Source of the DNA: Smittium mucronatum
Taxonomy: Eukaryota; Kickxellomycota; Harpellomycetes; Harpellales; Legeriomycetaceae
Assembly: GCA_001953115.1 (NCBI GenBank)
Contig: LSSL01005549.1
Span: 1 to 50,017, forward strand
Length of the DNA: 50,017 nt
Direction: 5' to 3'
The notes under the pieces were generated by a model, which was given only the letters and a program-made list of their open reading frames with translations, ran no database searches and was not told the origin of the DNA. The translations under genes and the position numbers were made by a program. Shown here piece after piece: positions 1 to 10,780 of the stretch. The number at the start of each line of letters is the position of its first letter. Positions within the stretch are counted from its first letter, which is position 1.

Positions 1-1702
1 ACTAAGTTACTAAAAATTAAAGCTAAAAATAAAACATTAATTGTCAAAGAAATCAAATCAGTAAATGGTAAAATTTACGTACCGAGCACATTAATTCCCC
101 AAGTAATACAATCCAGGCACGATAATATAATGGCAGGGAATTTCGGCTATTTTAAAACATTAGATCTAATAAACCGCTAATTGTGGTTCATAAATATGCA
201 AAAAATAATTAAAGATTACGTTAAAGCTTGCGAGACTTGTCAACGGATTAAGGCTCCACGTCATAAAAAATACGGTTTATTAAAACCCTTAGTCCCAGAA
301 AAATCACCTTGGAACTCGATTACTATGGATTTTATAACAGATCTACCCCCATCCCACGGGTATACAACTATTTTAGTTGTGGTAGATCGGTTTACTAAAA
401 TGTTGCATTTAATCAAACTAAAAAAATTGCCGACTGCATCAGAAACAGCTACAGTATTTATAAATAAAATATTTATTAACCATGGGCTACCCCAAGAAAT
501 AATAACTGATAGAGGATCACAGTTCAATTAAATTTTTTGGAAAAGAACCATGGAACTCTTAAGAATAAACCAGAAAATTTCTACCGCATACCACCCAGAG
601 ACAGACGGACAAACCGAGAGAAAAAATTGGACTCTTGAGCAGTACATAAGTGCGTATTTCAATTATCAACAAGACGACTGGTCAGAATTACTAACTTTCG
701 CTGAATTCGCATACAATAATTCATACCAAGTATAATCTAAAACATCACCATTTAAAGCTTTATATGGTTACAACCCCAGATTTGACCCCATAGTTTCAAA
801 AAAACAGCAAGTACCAGAAGCGGAGGGACGAGTAAAACCAATAAAAAATCTACACAAAACACTATTGACCAATTTAAAAGTAGCAGTACAAGCGCAAAAA
901 GTACACGCAGACATCAGCCGCAAACTACCACCCAAGCTCGAATTCGGTGATAAAGTATGGCTACTAAGAAAAAATATGAACACGAACAGGCCCTCAAATA
1001 AACTGGACTATTAAAAAAATTGGACCATTCACTATTATTAAAAAGTATAGTGAGCTCAATTATAAATTCGACCTTCCAAATTCGATGAAAATACACCCAA
1101 AATTTCATGTGAATTTGTTAGAGCCTTACACAGAAAGTCAAATACCAGATCAAAATCCAGAAAAAACTCCAACAGTGAAAATAACAAGCTTCGAAGTATT
1201 CGAAGTCAACCACATACTTGACTCAAAACTAGTAAGAAACAAAATTCAATATTTAATCTCTTATAAAGGATTCGGTCCAGACGAAAACTCATGGCAACCA
1301 AATGAATTTATTAATGAACCAGAAAAAATTAAAAGATTCCATGAAAAATACCCAGAAAAACCTAAAGAACAGGTTACAATAAGATCAATTAAACTAAATG
1401 TTCCACCTCAAAACAAAAAGACAGTAGCCGATTATACTATATCCGACATCAATAATATGTCTACAAATACACCACCAGAAAACATTATAGCATCCCTTAT
1501 TGCTAAAGTTAAAAGTGCCTTTTATAGTAATAAATCGATCGCGAGATATGCGAATCGAATCTGGCTGCAAGCCAGATTCAGCAGCTCAAAAAAATGGCTG
1601 AAAGTCATTTTTTTACCGCCGGAGGCGATTTTTTTTTTTCGGCTCGCCCAAGTTTTACCCAGTCGACCTGCGGTCTCCTGGACAAAACTTGTGAACCCTT
1701 AA
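1..1702 (+). pseudogene. Chromovirus integrase with chromodomain, broken by stops and a frameshift
   Basis: Integrase inserts element cDNA into the host genome; the C-terminal chromodomain of chromoviruses is known to direct insertion to modified histones. Reading frame 1 starts inside the HHCC zinc finger: RHDNIMAGNFGYFKT, where the usual second His (AGH) is Asn, then CETCQ at about 231-245. The DDE core follows: D in MDFITDLP (about 328), D in TDRGSQF (about 508), E in TDGQTERKN (about 619). TAA stops interrupt the frame at 178-180, 529-531 and 733-735, and the frame shifts near 1010-1016. From 1085 the last part reads on in frame 2 through HPKFHVNLLEPY, the usual link to the chromodomain, and ends at 1702. 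The family assignment is firm; that the copy is dead is inferred from the stops, the shift and the lost His. Confidence 0.92.
1196..1354 (+). other. Chromodomain of the chromovirus integrase
   Basis: Residues 38-90 of the reading frame that begins at 1085 fit a chromodomain: strand VFEVNHILDSK, then IQYLISYKGF, then ENSWQPNEFI and a terminal helix ending RFHEKYP. The Y..SYKG......SW.P core is typical of group I chromoviruses. This stretch is open, unlike the integrase core before it. About 115 further residues of low complexity follow before the stop. Confidence 0.85.
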
Positions 1703-1820
1703 ACAAAATCGGGAGACAAATAGTTCCTATAAAAAAAATTTTTTTTTTAGTTATATTTTTATATCTTTTTTCTTACTCTCATTTTTTTTTATCACTTTGG
1801 CTTTAGGGATATTTACTCCT

Positions 1821-1834
1821 TAGAGTGGGGGTAG
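1821..1834 (+). other. Polypurine tract
   Basis: A purine-rich run containing GAGTGGGGGTAG lies directly before the TGT that opens the LTR, the expected place for the plus-strand primer of an LTR retrotransposon. Confidence 0.7.
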
Positions 1835-2138
1835 TGTAAGAAATCATTCTTACACTTACATTGTTCATCGATTGAACAATGTAAATACATATATTAATCT
1901 TGATAAGGATTTACATGGTATTTTCACCTATGCAAATCCTTGTCAATAGCTTCTTCAGCTTCCCTGAAAGAAGTTCCTATATTTAAACCACTGCTTTAGA
2001 CTTCATGGAAAAAGCAAGTGGTTTAAACTGTTATATCTCATCTCTAGTCTTAGTATCTTTATCTCTATTAGTTTCTCTTAAAATAAATCTTTGCCATTTC
2101 AAAATTAAGTTTAGTCCCTTACGGCCCTATCCTTAACA
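1835..2138 (+). repeat. 3' LTR of the chromovirus (304 bp)
   Basis: It begins TGTAAGAAATC just after the polypurine tract and ends CCTTAACA, giving TGT...ACA ends. Inside are a TATA-like stretch near 1978, a TCT-rich region near 2040-2080 and AATAAAT near 2082 that could serve as the polyadenylation signal. The boundaries are inferred from the ends alone because no second LTR is in the window. Confidence 0.7.
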
Positions 2139-2156
2139 AAAAGTCGATAAATTTTT

Positions 2157-2247
2157 GGTTCAAATCCACGTAGGAGTTAAATCCACTTGAGGATCAAATC
2201 CACCAATAAAAGATCAAATCCACGCGGAGATCAGATCCACGTACAAA
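2157..2247 (+). repeat. Five tandem 17-20 bp units sharing TCAAATCCAC
   Basis: Starting 18 bp after the LTR, the units begin at about 2159, 2177, 2194, 2214 and 2231. Each carries a variant of TCAAATCCACG followed by a purine-rich spacer. The first reads GGTTCAAATCC, a match to the RNA polymerase III B-box consensus; the others match it partly. Whether they belong to the retroelement or to its insertion site cannot be told. Confidence 0.65.
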
Positions 2248-2636
2248 ATATGTATAATTCAATAGATAAAAAAAGTTGGATCAGAAGATATCAGATATTA
2301 CTGTATACCAGCTTTCATCATGACTCTATTGATAATTATCGGGTTAGCATGGCCATCCAGGATTCTCTTTGCTTAATAAGTTTTACATCCATTATAATTT
2401 TCTGATTTATGTCGTATTTCCATTTATTGAATAGCTCTTCTCCAGAAATTTTTGGTTTTAATAAGGATGTTTAGACTATTTCTCTGTTGATATGCCATAT
2501 ATTATTTACATTTTTTTGGGAAAAAAATCAATGTTGGTTCCAGAAAATTTTAGATTAAATCTGTTATTAATATATTTGATATCGCATTTTTAAATCAATT
2601 TGAATTGATGAATATATATATGTTTTATGTGGTTTC
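2248..2636. other. Flank after the LTR, no gene recognised
   Basis: GC is somewhat higher than in the desert to the right. One open frame (2187-2405, 72 codons) runs through the tandem units and has no recognisable similarity. It could be a chance frame or a scrap of another element. Confidence 0.4.
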
Positions 2637-2803
2637 GAAAAAAAAATTTTACGGGAAATTTATTTTAAATTTTACAAAAAGTTATAAAAACCAATTTAAA
2701 AAAATTATAAAATGTGAAAACTTTTTAAAAAAATTTCACCCAACTTTTCTGTGCCTCTATAGCAGCTCCATAACTCGAGGGCATTTTTTCAAGGCTGTGG
2801 TTT
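2637..2803 (-). repeat. Family A SINE-like repeat, copy 1
   Basis: Read on +, it has a T-rich start, ACGGGAAATTTATTTT, an A/T-rich body, then the GC-rich head CACCCAACTTTTCTGTG ... AACTCGAGGGCAT ... TTCAAG. Four other copies have the same order (8.4, 10.6, 16.3 and 26.3 kb). On the minus strand the element has a GC-rich 5' head and an A-rich 3' tail, the shape of a SINE. TGTGGTTT occurs at 2629-2636 and again at 2796-2803, a probable 8-bp target-site duplication. Confidence 0.7.
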
Positions 2804-5280
2804 TGGGACTATATAATTTTGAGATATATTTTATTTTTATCACTTTCCATTGGCCCAATAACTTTTTTGTGTTCGGCATTTTATCAAGTGGGTGATTCTT
2901 ATGCAAAGGTGACACTTTTTTCTATGGATTTTATAGGCTGAAAAAATTCTGAAGCTAATTTTCATAATTAAAATCGGAAATCCCCTAAATAAGAATATCC
3001 ACATTAAAAATGGAAATAATATCATAACTTTCGATATTTTTTTTGATATTTTATACCAAACTAAGTTTCTAATATAATCTTAGTACTGCCAATCATAATA
3101 AAGCTCTTGAGTGACACTAATCAGAAATTTTAAAACAAGGGAAGAGGATTTAATTTTTTTTGCAAAAATCGTTCCAAACTGATAAATTTTTGCAAAAATA
3201 CTATGAAATAAGTAAATAGATCAAATATTATTACAATAAAGAAAATTTTATGAATATTCCACCCCGATCTTAACGATAAATTCCAAACTTCTGAAAAATC
3301 CATAACTGATTCTACAACCCCCCCCCCCTTTACTCAAGCTTCGATTGATAAGTGACGATTCTCAGTCCGACACAAGTACAATTAAATTATTTTACCACAA
3401 TCCCAACATAGACAGTTATTATACTCATATTAGGCTTAAATTTTTTCCAATTTTGACTTTTTTTATTTAGAAAACCAACATAAGCCTACCCAAAACTTTT
3501 CTTGTATACTTAAATAAATATTTATACAGAGAAATATTTAAAGGCTTAAAATCGCTTTAATTAATACGAATTTAGTTACACGATTATTTTTAATCTTGTA
3601 AAAATGAAAAATCAAACATATAACAAACATATGGTCGATTGAAAAAATTTATAGATAGAATAAAGCTATCCCATTCATCAGACAAAGGAATCCCTCCTGT
3701 GACTTTTATTTTATTTTTTTAATTCTAAATTTTTTCTCATATCAAAAATTATATGTAAACTTACAATATTTATTGTATGTTGATTGTGCCATTCCATAAT
3801 AGTGATTAGTAAAATGTTAAAAAAACATTTATTGTTTTATGTTATTTACAATTTAATGATATAAATCTGAGGCTCATAAAAATAAAAACCGCCTCTGATT
3901 CCTGGATATATTGAAAAATTTGAGAACCTTATCTTAAATTTTCCCTAAGCTTTGTAAAGCAATTTAATTATAATATACGTATAATAAGGTATAGTTAAAG
4001 ATACGGGAGTTATTAAACGATCAATTTTTGGTTCGAGCTCAAGATATTCCGTCAAAGCCGAATTAATTTCGCCAACAATAGACTAAAAAAAAAAGTTTAT
4101 TTCTAAAGTTTTCCAAATCAAGCATTATTGTTCGAATGATTAGTTTTTAAAAAAAATTCCTACATATTTAGTCCAAATCATTAACTTATTCCATGAATTT
4201 AAAAAAGCACAGGCTTAAAGGCTTAGAATTCATGCGTGGGAGAGGTGGTAAGGCCCCAAAACCAATTTGAATCTACCCCTACATCTCCATCATAGCCTAA
4301 AGCTTTCCACAAGTTGAATTTCATATAATTTCAATATAATAATAGTGATATTTACTAAGTATTAACGGAAATTTTTATTTTCAAAAATAAAATCGAAATA
4401 AAATCTAAATGTGATTCTCAAAAAATTAAAATCTATTATTTTCTGAAAGCCCGATGTTTCAAGGCGCAGTGAAATCCATACCAAGATTCATCTACCTGTC
4501 ATAGAGAATTCTAACCCTAACAATTCTTTAAAATAAATTATAATATACAAAATAATAAAATAATTTTATCTGATGTGAATTAAATTTTCATTTCTTAAGT
4601 TTTTTTCCTCATAAATGAACGCTTTAAATTGAATATTCTTTATTTCTCAAGGTTTTTTTGTAATATTCTAGAATTGAAATTTAAAGGAAAAAAATCCAGG
4701 AATTACTTCTACTATACTTGAACGAGGTTTTAGGTTTAAATTGGGAAACTTTAAAAAATAAAGCTAAGACTAATCACTACTTACCATTCTATACTTGATA
4801 GATTTCCCCTAGACCTAAAAGAGGCTTTATATTTTTAAATTCGCTTTTATAATATTATTAATTTAATAGGAACTTGAATTTAATTTCTCTTTAATAACTG
4901 GTACTGGACTAATATCACAAATTTAATATAAGAATACTTGACAAATAGCAATCATTTTTTTAGTAATGACACTATAACATTAAATGTTGACAATGAAAAC
5001 TTAATTAAAAAAAACCACATAAACATGAAATTATATGGTTCTTAATCATATATTAATTGTGTTATTTTTTGATTCTCAAACTTAGATTGGAAATAATCTA
5101 GTGCCGAATTTGGCAAACTATAGTCTCATTAAGTAATTTTTCATTTTTATTATTTCAAATTTCAAAAAATTATCCAATGTTTTGTTATCTGATACAAATA
5201 TAAATATAACAATGAGAGGAACTTTGAAAATCCTTCTATTAAAATGTCTTCTTTTCTAAAAAAATCCCAAAATAAAATTC
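2804..5280. other. AT-rich gene-free stretch
   Basis: Nothing codes here. It holds an 11-C run at 3318-3328 and a slightly GC-richer patch at 4190-4330 containing CATGAATT and its inverse AATTCATG 27 bp apart. No other structure was recognised. Confidence 0.6.
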
Positions 5281-5573
5281 TGCAATAATTATTTTATTAA
5301 ATATAAAATACCCAATCGATAGTCAAGATAATCTTAACCATTTTTAGTAACTCTACTAAAAAAAAATTATACGTTGAACAAATAATATATAGTCTTAAAA
5401 AAATCATTTTTTATATGATCATATCATAAATTACAAAAATAACCACTGTTTTTATGTAAGTTTTTAATTGCTAAAAGAAATAGCAATTTTCGGATATAGC
5501 AGTTAAATCGTGCTTAATTTTTAAAAAATCACAAAAAACTAAAAATATAAAGACATATGTGCCGAAAGCGATA
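5281..5573 (+). repeat. Left inverted arm of the fold-back element
   Basis: Its outer end TGCAATAATTATTTTATT pairs with AATAATTATTGCA at the right end. Similarity fades outward past GAATTTTATTTT and fades inward after GTGCCGAAAGCGA, although weak similarity may reach about 5660. Confidence 0.8.
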
Positions 5574-6546
5574 GAGTCTTCTGATTTAAACTATGTTCAA
5601 ATTATGCAAATAATACATTGATTTAAGTTATCTTTATCTTTAGTTTTAGAATAAAATTTCGTGTGAGAAAAAAAATTCGAATGATGCTGTTAATAATTTT
5701 TCGTTTATAAAATCGATAGAAAATGCAAATGATAATTATGATTTCATTTTTTTTGTGTGTGTACTTGTTTTTGTGTTTTCAATTGAGCTATTTACTGTTA
5801 CTGAATTTGAGTTTGTGAATGATAAAGAGTTTTTTTGACTCGTTAAAAACAGAATCCAAGTTCGCATTCGAATTTGATTTCTTGGTAATATTAACGCTTA
5901 CCTTTTCTTTATTTTCTATAATTTTTTATACAAACCAGCAGGATATTATTTTAATAATATATTAAAATATTTGTGATTTAATAAACTTATAAATATGAAA
6001 TTTATAACAAATTTATAATAAATTATAGTTTTAATATGAAATAAATTCAACAAAAATGATAGAAAAAACCAAAACAGAAAAGGTAATAAAAATAAAATCA
6101 CAGTGTACAGTTTTGTTTCAAATGAAATAAACTAAGGCACGTGTTTTTCAAAAATAAAGATGTATTTTTAAATAAAATCGTTAATGAAAAGATAAAATAA
6201 AGTTTAGAAATAACCATAGTGTTAAACAATTTTAATAAACTGCATAATAACCAATACTTCTTGAGACCGAATTAGTAGTATTTTTTGAAAAAAGTACTAA
6301 AATAATATATGTCTATAGATATCGCTAATTTTTGGAAGTTATTTACAAATCAGATAATAGCCTATATGAAAAAAAAAAAAATTTAAAAAAAGCGTATATT
6401 TTAAATTATTATGAGCATAATACATAAAAAACAAATAAATGTGCCATATTGAATGCAAATGCAAAAGTATTGAAAACAGCAATTGCAAAAAAAAATTACA
6501 AAAGAATTTACATAAACATTAGAAAATTTAAAATTATTATCAATTA

Positions 6547-6580
6547 AATTCACATTCACATTTGCATTCGCATTTGCAAA
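6547..6580 (-). repeat. Short hexamer array (TTYRCA units)
   Basis: About five 6-bp units (TTCACA, TTCACA, TTTGCA, TTCGCA, TTTGCA) lie in the spacer of the fold-back element next to the right arm. They encode an Asn-Ala/Asn-Val run in a short minus-strand open frame that I judge to be non-coding. Confidence 0.6.
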
Positions 6581-6666
6581 AGAAAAGAGAAGAAAAGAAA
6601 TAAAAAAATCTAACATAAATCGATAAAATCTTACTTACTCAAATCACAACTAAGATATTTCGAAAT

Positions 6667-6958
6667 TTTCGCTTTCGGTACAGTATTTTTTCTAACAGTA
6701 GATTATAATGATTTTTTTAAAAAATAAACTCGATTTAACTGCTATAGCTAAAAAATTCTGTTTTTTATTGCTATTTACAGCTTCTATAAAAGCAGTGGTT
6801 ATTTTTTTAAATGATATGTTCCAATAAAAGGTACTTTTTTTAAGACTAGATTTTATTGGATCAAAATATAATTTTTTTTTAGTAGAATGGCTAAAAAAGG
6901 TTAAATATTATTTTGACTATCGATTGGACATTATGTATTTAATCGCATAATTATTGCA
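6667..6958 (-). repeat. Right inverted arm of the fold-back element
   Basis: Inverted partner of 5281-5573 and nearly the same length (292 against 293 bp), with the matching blocks listed for the whole element. Confidence 0.8.
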
Positions 6959-8417
6959 GAATATAATTTGATAAAATACTGGAAAAAAATTATTAGGCCA
7001 ATTGTCAGTAATAAAAATAATCGAGATCTCAAAATAACATAGTGGATAAAATAGCTACTAAAATCTCAAAACCACATACAAAATATATAATATGTATTGT
7101 TTTTCCACAATTTTTTTTTTAAAGTTAATAAAAAGTCTAAAAACCTATTTAAAAAAATTAACGCTATTTTCTATATTTTGTAAATTTTCAGAGAAATAAT
7201 GATTATATTTTTTATATTTTAAGGATTTTTTAAATGAATATACCACAATATAAGATAATAAAACCTCAGATAATATTCGAGAATTTAGTATATCTTGGAA
7301 ATTTATGTTCTATTATTAAAAAACAGCTCAATGATTTTTATCAAAATAATTGTTAATAATATTTTTAAATTCTTTTATCATTTTAATGTATTATGTTACC
7401 ACTAAAGCTCCAAACCTAAGTTGTTTAAACATCGCGAATAAGTTATCTATTTTTTCTTTAAGCTTTATTTTAAGATATTTTTTAGGTCTTTTTGTGTAAT
7501 TTTTAAAAAAATATATATTATGAAAGTGTTATTATATATAAAAAAATAATATAATGCACATTTTAGTAAAAAAAAATATTTATACCAATTAAAAGGATTT
7601 TTAAAATCGAAAATTGAAAATTTTTAGGTAATATATATTTTTTATCTCCTACTCAGAATATAATTCTTGTATTAGTTCAAAAAATAATTCACGATAAAAT
7701 TCATATTATAATAAAATCATATTAGTTTTTATTTTTAACTAAAATAGTTTTAATAAAATAAGACAAAACCACAAATTCAAAATATAAGTTTGGATACTAA
7801 ATAATTAGCCTGATTTAGTGAATGTCATTATAATACTTATTTAGAATCTCAAAAACTATTTTATATTTTTGTTTTATAATATTATCTAATCTTGTAATTT
7901 GGCTGTGTTAATAGTCAAGATTAAATTATAATCCCTACGAAACACTGAAAATAGATGAAATATACCGTAAGAAAAAAAAGCCAATGAAAAAAATATAACA
8001 TGATAAAAAATATTTAAAAAAATATTTATAGAAAATATTTGAGACTCAAAATGATAATTTATCCTTTTATATAAAAACTAAAACAGAGTAAACAGCATTT
8101 TTAGGGATATCATGGCTATTTTAAAATAAGGTAAACAAAAAATATTAGTAAAAAACTCGTTTTCAAATAATTTCTCGAAAAAAAATTAAGAAAATATACA
8201 TCTTTATTTAATTGAAGATAAATATTCGAATTTAATTTACTTATTTTAAAAAAAAATCTTGAATATTTAAAATTTCACAAGTAAAATTAGAAATAATCTT
8301 TCGAAATTGCTCGATAAAACCCATGAAGTAAGCGATGAGGTGATTTATAAGCAGAAAAAAAAATTTAAATAGATTTTATGCATCATTAATTTTATGAAAA
8401 AGCGATATCGGAAAAGA
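6959..8417. other. AT-rich gene-free stretch
   Basis: Homopolymer-rich A/T sequence with stops in all frames. No repeat or motif was recognised by eye. Confidence 0.5.
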
Positions 8418-8553
8418 AATTATGTGAAATTTATTTCAAAATTAATAATGATTATAAAAAAAATTTTAAATTTCTCTAAAAAAAACCTAAGTATATACCA
8501 ATCAACCCCAATCTGCCACCATCAAAGGCCCTATAACATATTTCTACGAACCA
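8418..8553 (-). repeat. Family A SINE-like repeat, diverged copy
   Basis: TTATGTGAAATTTATTTC then AAAATTAATAATGATTATAAA lines up with the tail of the 26.3-kb copy. It is followed after the expected spacing by CAACCCCAATCTGCCACC and CCCTATAAC in place of the GC-rich head. This is the most diverged of the five copies. Confidence 0.5.
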
Positions 8554-10645
8554 TAGAAAAATTAGATGAGTTTTATACCTTCGGGTTATTTTAAAATTTA
8601 ATAAAATTCAAATTAATACATAATTTCGGATCCAATTCCTTAATTAATTTTTAACACACCGTTTTTATTGATTTTTTTTATATAAGTTTAGTTTGTATTA
8701 TGTTTTAAAGAGCTCTTTCGTTGACCATTTTATTTTTTGAAATACAGAATTTAGTTAAAATTAATTAAGTTCCATCTTTATTAATTTAAATATACCTAAT
8801 ATACCATCTTCTTTTAAAAAATATCAAAATAATCATTTTTCTCTATGTTTAGATGCTTTTTCACTTTAAAATTTTCACAGAAATTAATTTAAATTTACTA
8901 ATTTGTTGTATTTAATATTTATTTTTATTTAAGAAGGTTGATTATTTATTAATAATATACCAATAAGAAAATAAGATTAATTCCAATTAAGATTACTTTA
9001 AATAACAAAATAAAATCAAAATTTTTGTAAACTAATTAAAATATGTTTATTTTTAAAGACTAAAAAAATATCACATCAGAGCTTTTCGATAAAAAATTTT
9101 TATATTAAATTCTGCAGACTTTTCTATTTTTGCTATTATCTAACTATTTTCATAATTAAAAAAAAATTTATTTAATTTTTCCATGTTATTTTTCTTGTGT
9201 GCTTTCGTGTATTTTTTTATCCAAAGTTGCATAAAACCTCTTCATCACATCATAAATATCTTATACATATATTTTTGTCAATATGAAAGTATCCTTATAA
9301 TATTGACACAATGAAGAAGTTTTTTTGATTTTCCGTTCTTTATAATTTTTCTATTTTTGTGATAGTAAAATAAAATAATAAAATTCGAATCTTTTCACTT
9401 AATAACATTTCATATTGGTTTTTTCGACTTAATTTTTAATAATATGCAGGTTTTATTTCAATTTATCAGGCCTAAGATATGTTCAAACCCCAAAAATTGC
9501 CTAACTCAAAGATTTCAATAATAAATTTACTCAAAAATCAAATTTACAAGCATGAAATAAATTATTATTATTTTATAATTAGATTTTTTTAAATGATCAA
9601 ATAAATAATTTCGATAAAAATTTCGAATAAAATCCCATAAAAATTGGTGCAAATAAGATAAAAATAGTTTGTTTTTTTTTATAAAACCAAAAGTCACGAT
9701 ATTTCAAAAAATAATTCTAAGAATATTAAAAATTAAAGAAAAATCTTTAAATTACATCACCCCTTCTTCATTTCAAAATCTGATACATATTTTTTTGTGT
9801 TAAATCTGTATCATGGGCTTTATTTTTAGGTATACCCTCTAAAATTTTTTAAAATTTAGATAATTTTTAACCTTTTCATATTTTTTTACAGTTTTACAGT
9901 TTTACACTATTAAAATATTTTTAATAATTTTTATTTTCATAATTCTTTACATTTATTCTTATCAACCAATTAATAATAAAATAATTTTTAAAGATAATAA
10001 AAGATCATAAAAAGATTTTGAAAATTGTGAAAAGTCCAAAAATTATTTTCACCTAACTACATCATACAAATTCGGCTAAAATTTATATATATTGCATAAT
10101 ATTGGATGGAATTTCAGTAAAAAAATCTTTGAATAACTGAAATACAATTATTTTTACTTTTTATTTTATTTTATTACATGACTTATAAAAATTAATTTTC
10201 TTATTTTAATTTTCAACAATTTATTCGGAATCTATTTTTTTGGGGGGTTTATAGAATGTTAAATAATTAAATATTCTATTTGCTCTAATTATATAATTTT
10301 CTTTTCAGATTTATTTGAATTTCTAGTATACCTTTTTGCACCTTCATAAAGCTACAAATTTATTTTAGGCTCCTTGCATACATATTTTTTAGTATTTTTG
10401 TTTTTACATATATTATACGTTTACAAGATATCTTTGTTGAGTTGATCCTTAAGTGGTAATTTTGATTTCTATTTGGTTTTATCTGATTTAATTAAAAGGG
10501 AATATATAATGCTTTGAATTTTATCCCTTTTTTTGATCCGAATTTATTTTAAAAATCAATAAAAACGAATAAAAACACTGATGGAATTTGAATTGTTCAA
10601 AAAAAAATTTATTTAACACGAAAATTAAAAAAATATTTTGAATTT
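8554..10645. other. AT-rich gene-free stretch
   Basis: No gene. Sequence near 10020-10060 (GTGAAAAGTCC ... TTTTCACCTAACT) may be a very old piece of family A, but it is too short to assign. Confidence 0.45.
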
Positions 10646-10780
10646 TTATTTTTTTACTGGAAATTTATTTAAATTTGATAAAAAAATTAAAAAAAGTGGA
10701 GATTATTCAAAAAAATTCACCCAACCCCTCTCTGACACTCCAGCGTCCCTTAACTATCGGGAATTGGTTCAAGATGTGGG
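10646..10780 (-). repeat. Family A SINE-like repeat, copy 3
   Basis: T-run, ACTGGAAATTTATTT, A-rich body, then TTCACCCAACCCCTCTCTG ... GGTTCAAGATGTGGG. TTTTTATTTTTTT stands on both sides (about 10643 and 10781), a possible target-site duplication weakened by its low complexity. Confidence 0.65.

Larger units (their letters stand above)
1..2138 (+). mobile_element. Ty3/gypsy chromovirus, 3' half, decayed
   Basis: The order integrase zinc finger, integrase core, C-terminal chromodomain, polypurine tract, LTR is that of the 3' half of a Metaviridae chromovirus. The 5' LTR, gag, protease, reverse transcriptase and RNase H would lie to the left of the window. The coding part carries three in-frame stops and one frameshift, so this copy cannot be autonomous. 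A target-site duplication cannot be tested because the left end is missing. Confidence 0.9.
5281..6958. mobile_element. Fold-back element with about 293-bp inverted arms
   Basis: The left arm (5281-5573) and right arm (6667-6958) are inverted copies. Matching blocks are CCAATCGATAGTCAA at 5312-5326 with its complement at 6913-6927; AAAAATAACCACTG at 5435-5448 with 6793-6806; TATAGCAGTTAAATCG at 5495-5510 with 6731-6746; GCCGAAAGCGA near 5562 with TCGCTTTCGG near 6668. Between blocks the arms differ by small substitutions and indels. The 1.09-kb centre has no transposase frame. The layout fits a fold-back or long-TIR non-autonomous DNA transposon, or an inverted duplication of an older repeat. 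Its superfamily cannot be named. Confidence 0.8.

Noticed and set aside
2139..2180. Primer-binding site of a second tandem retroelement
   Set aside because: TGGTTCAAATCC matches the sense of a T-arm, not the complement of a tRNA 3' end, so it does not act as a normal primer site.
4192..4234. CATGAATT / AATTCATG inverted repeat as a MITE
   Set aside because: Only 8 bp in AT-rich DNA with no target duplication; chance is sufficient.
6401..6616. Minus-strand frame with an Asn-Ala/Asn-Val repeat
   Set aside because: The repeat comes from a short DNA hexamer array and the rest is hydrophobic A/T-rich translation; no gene features.
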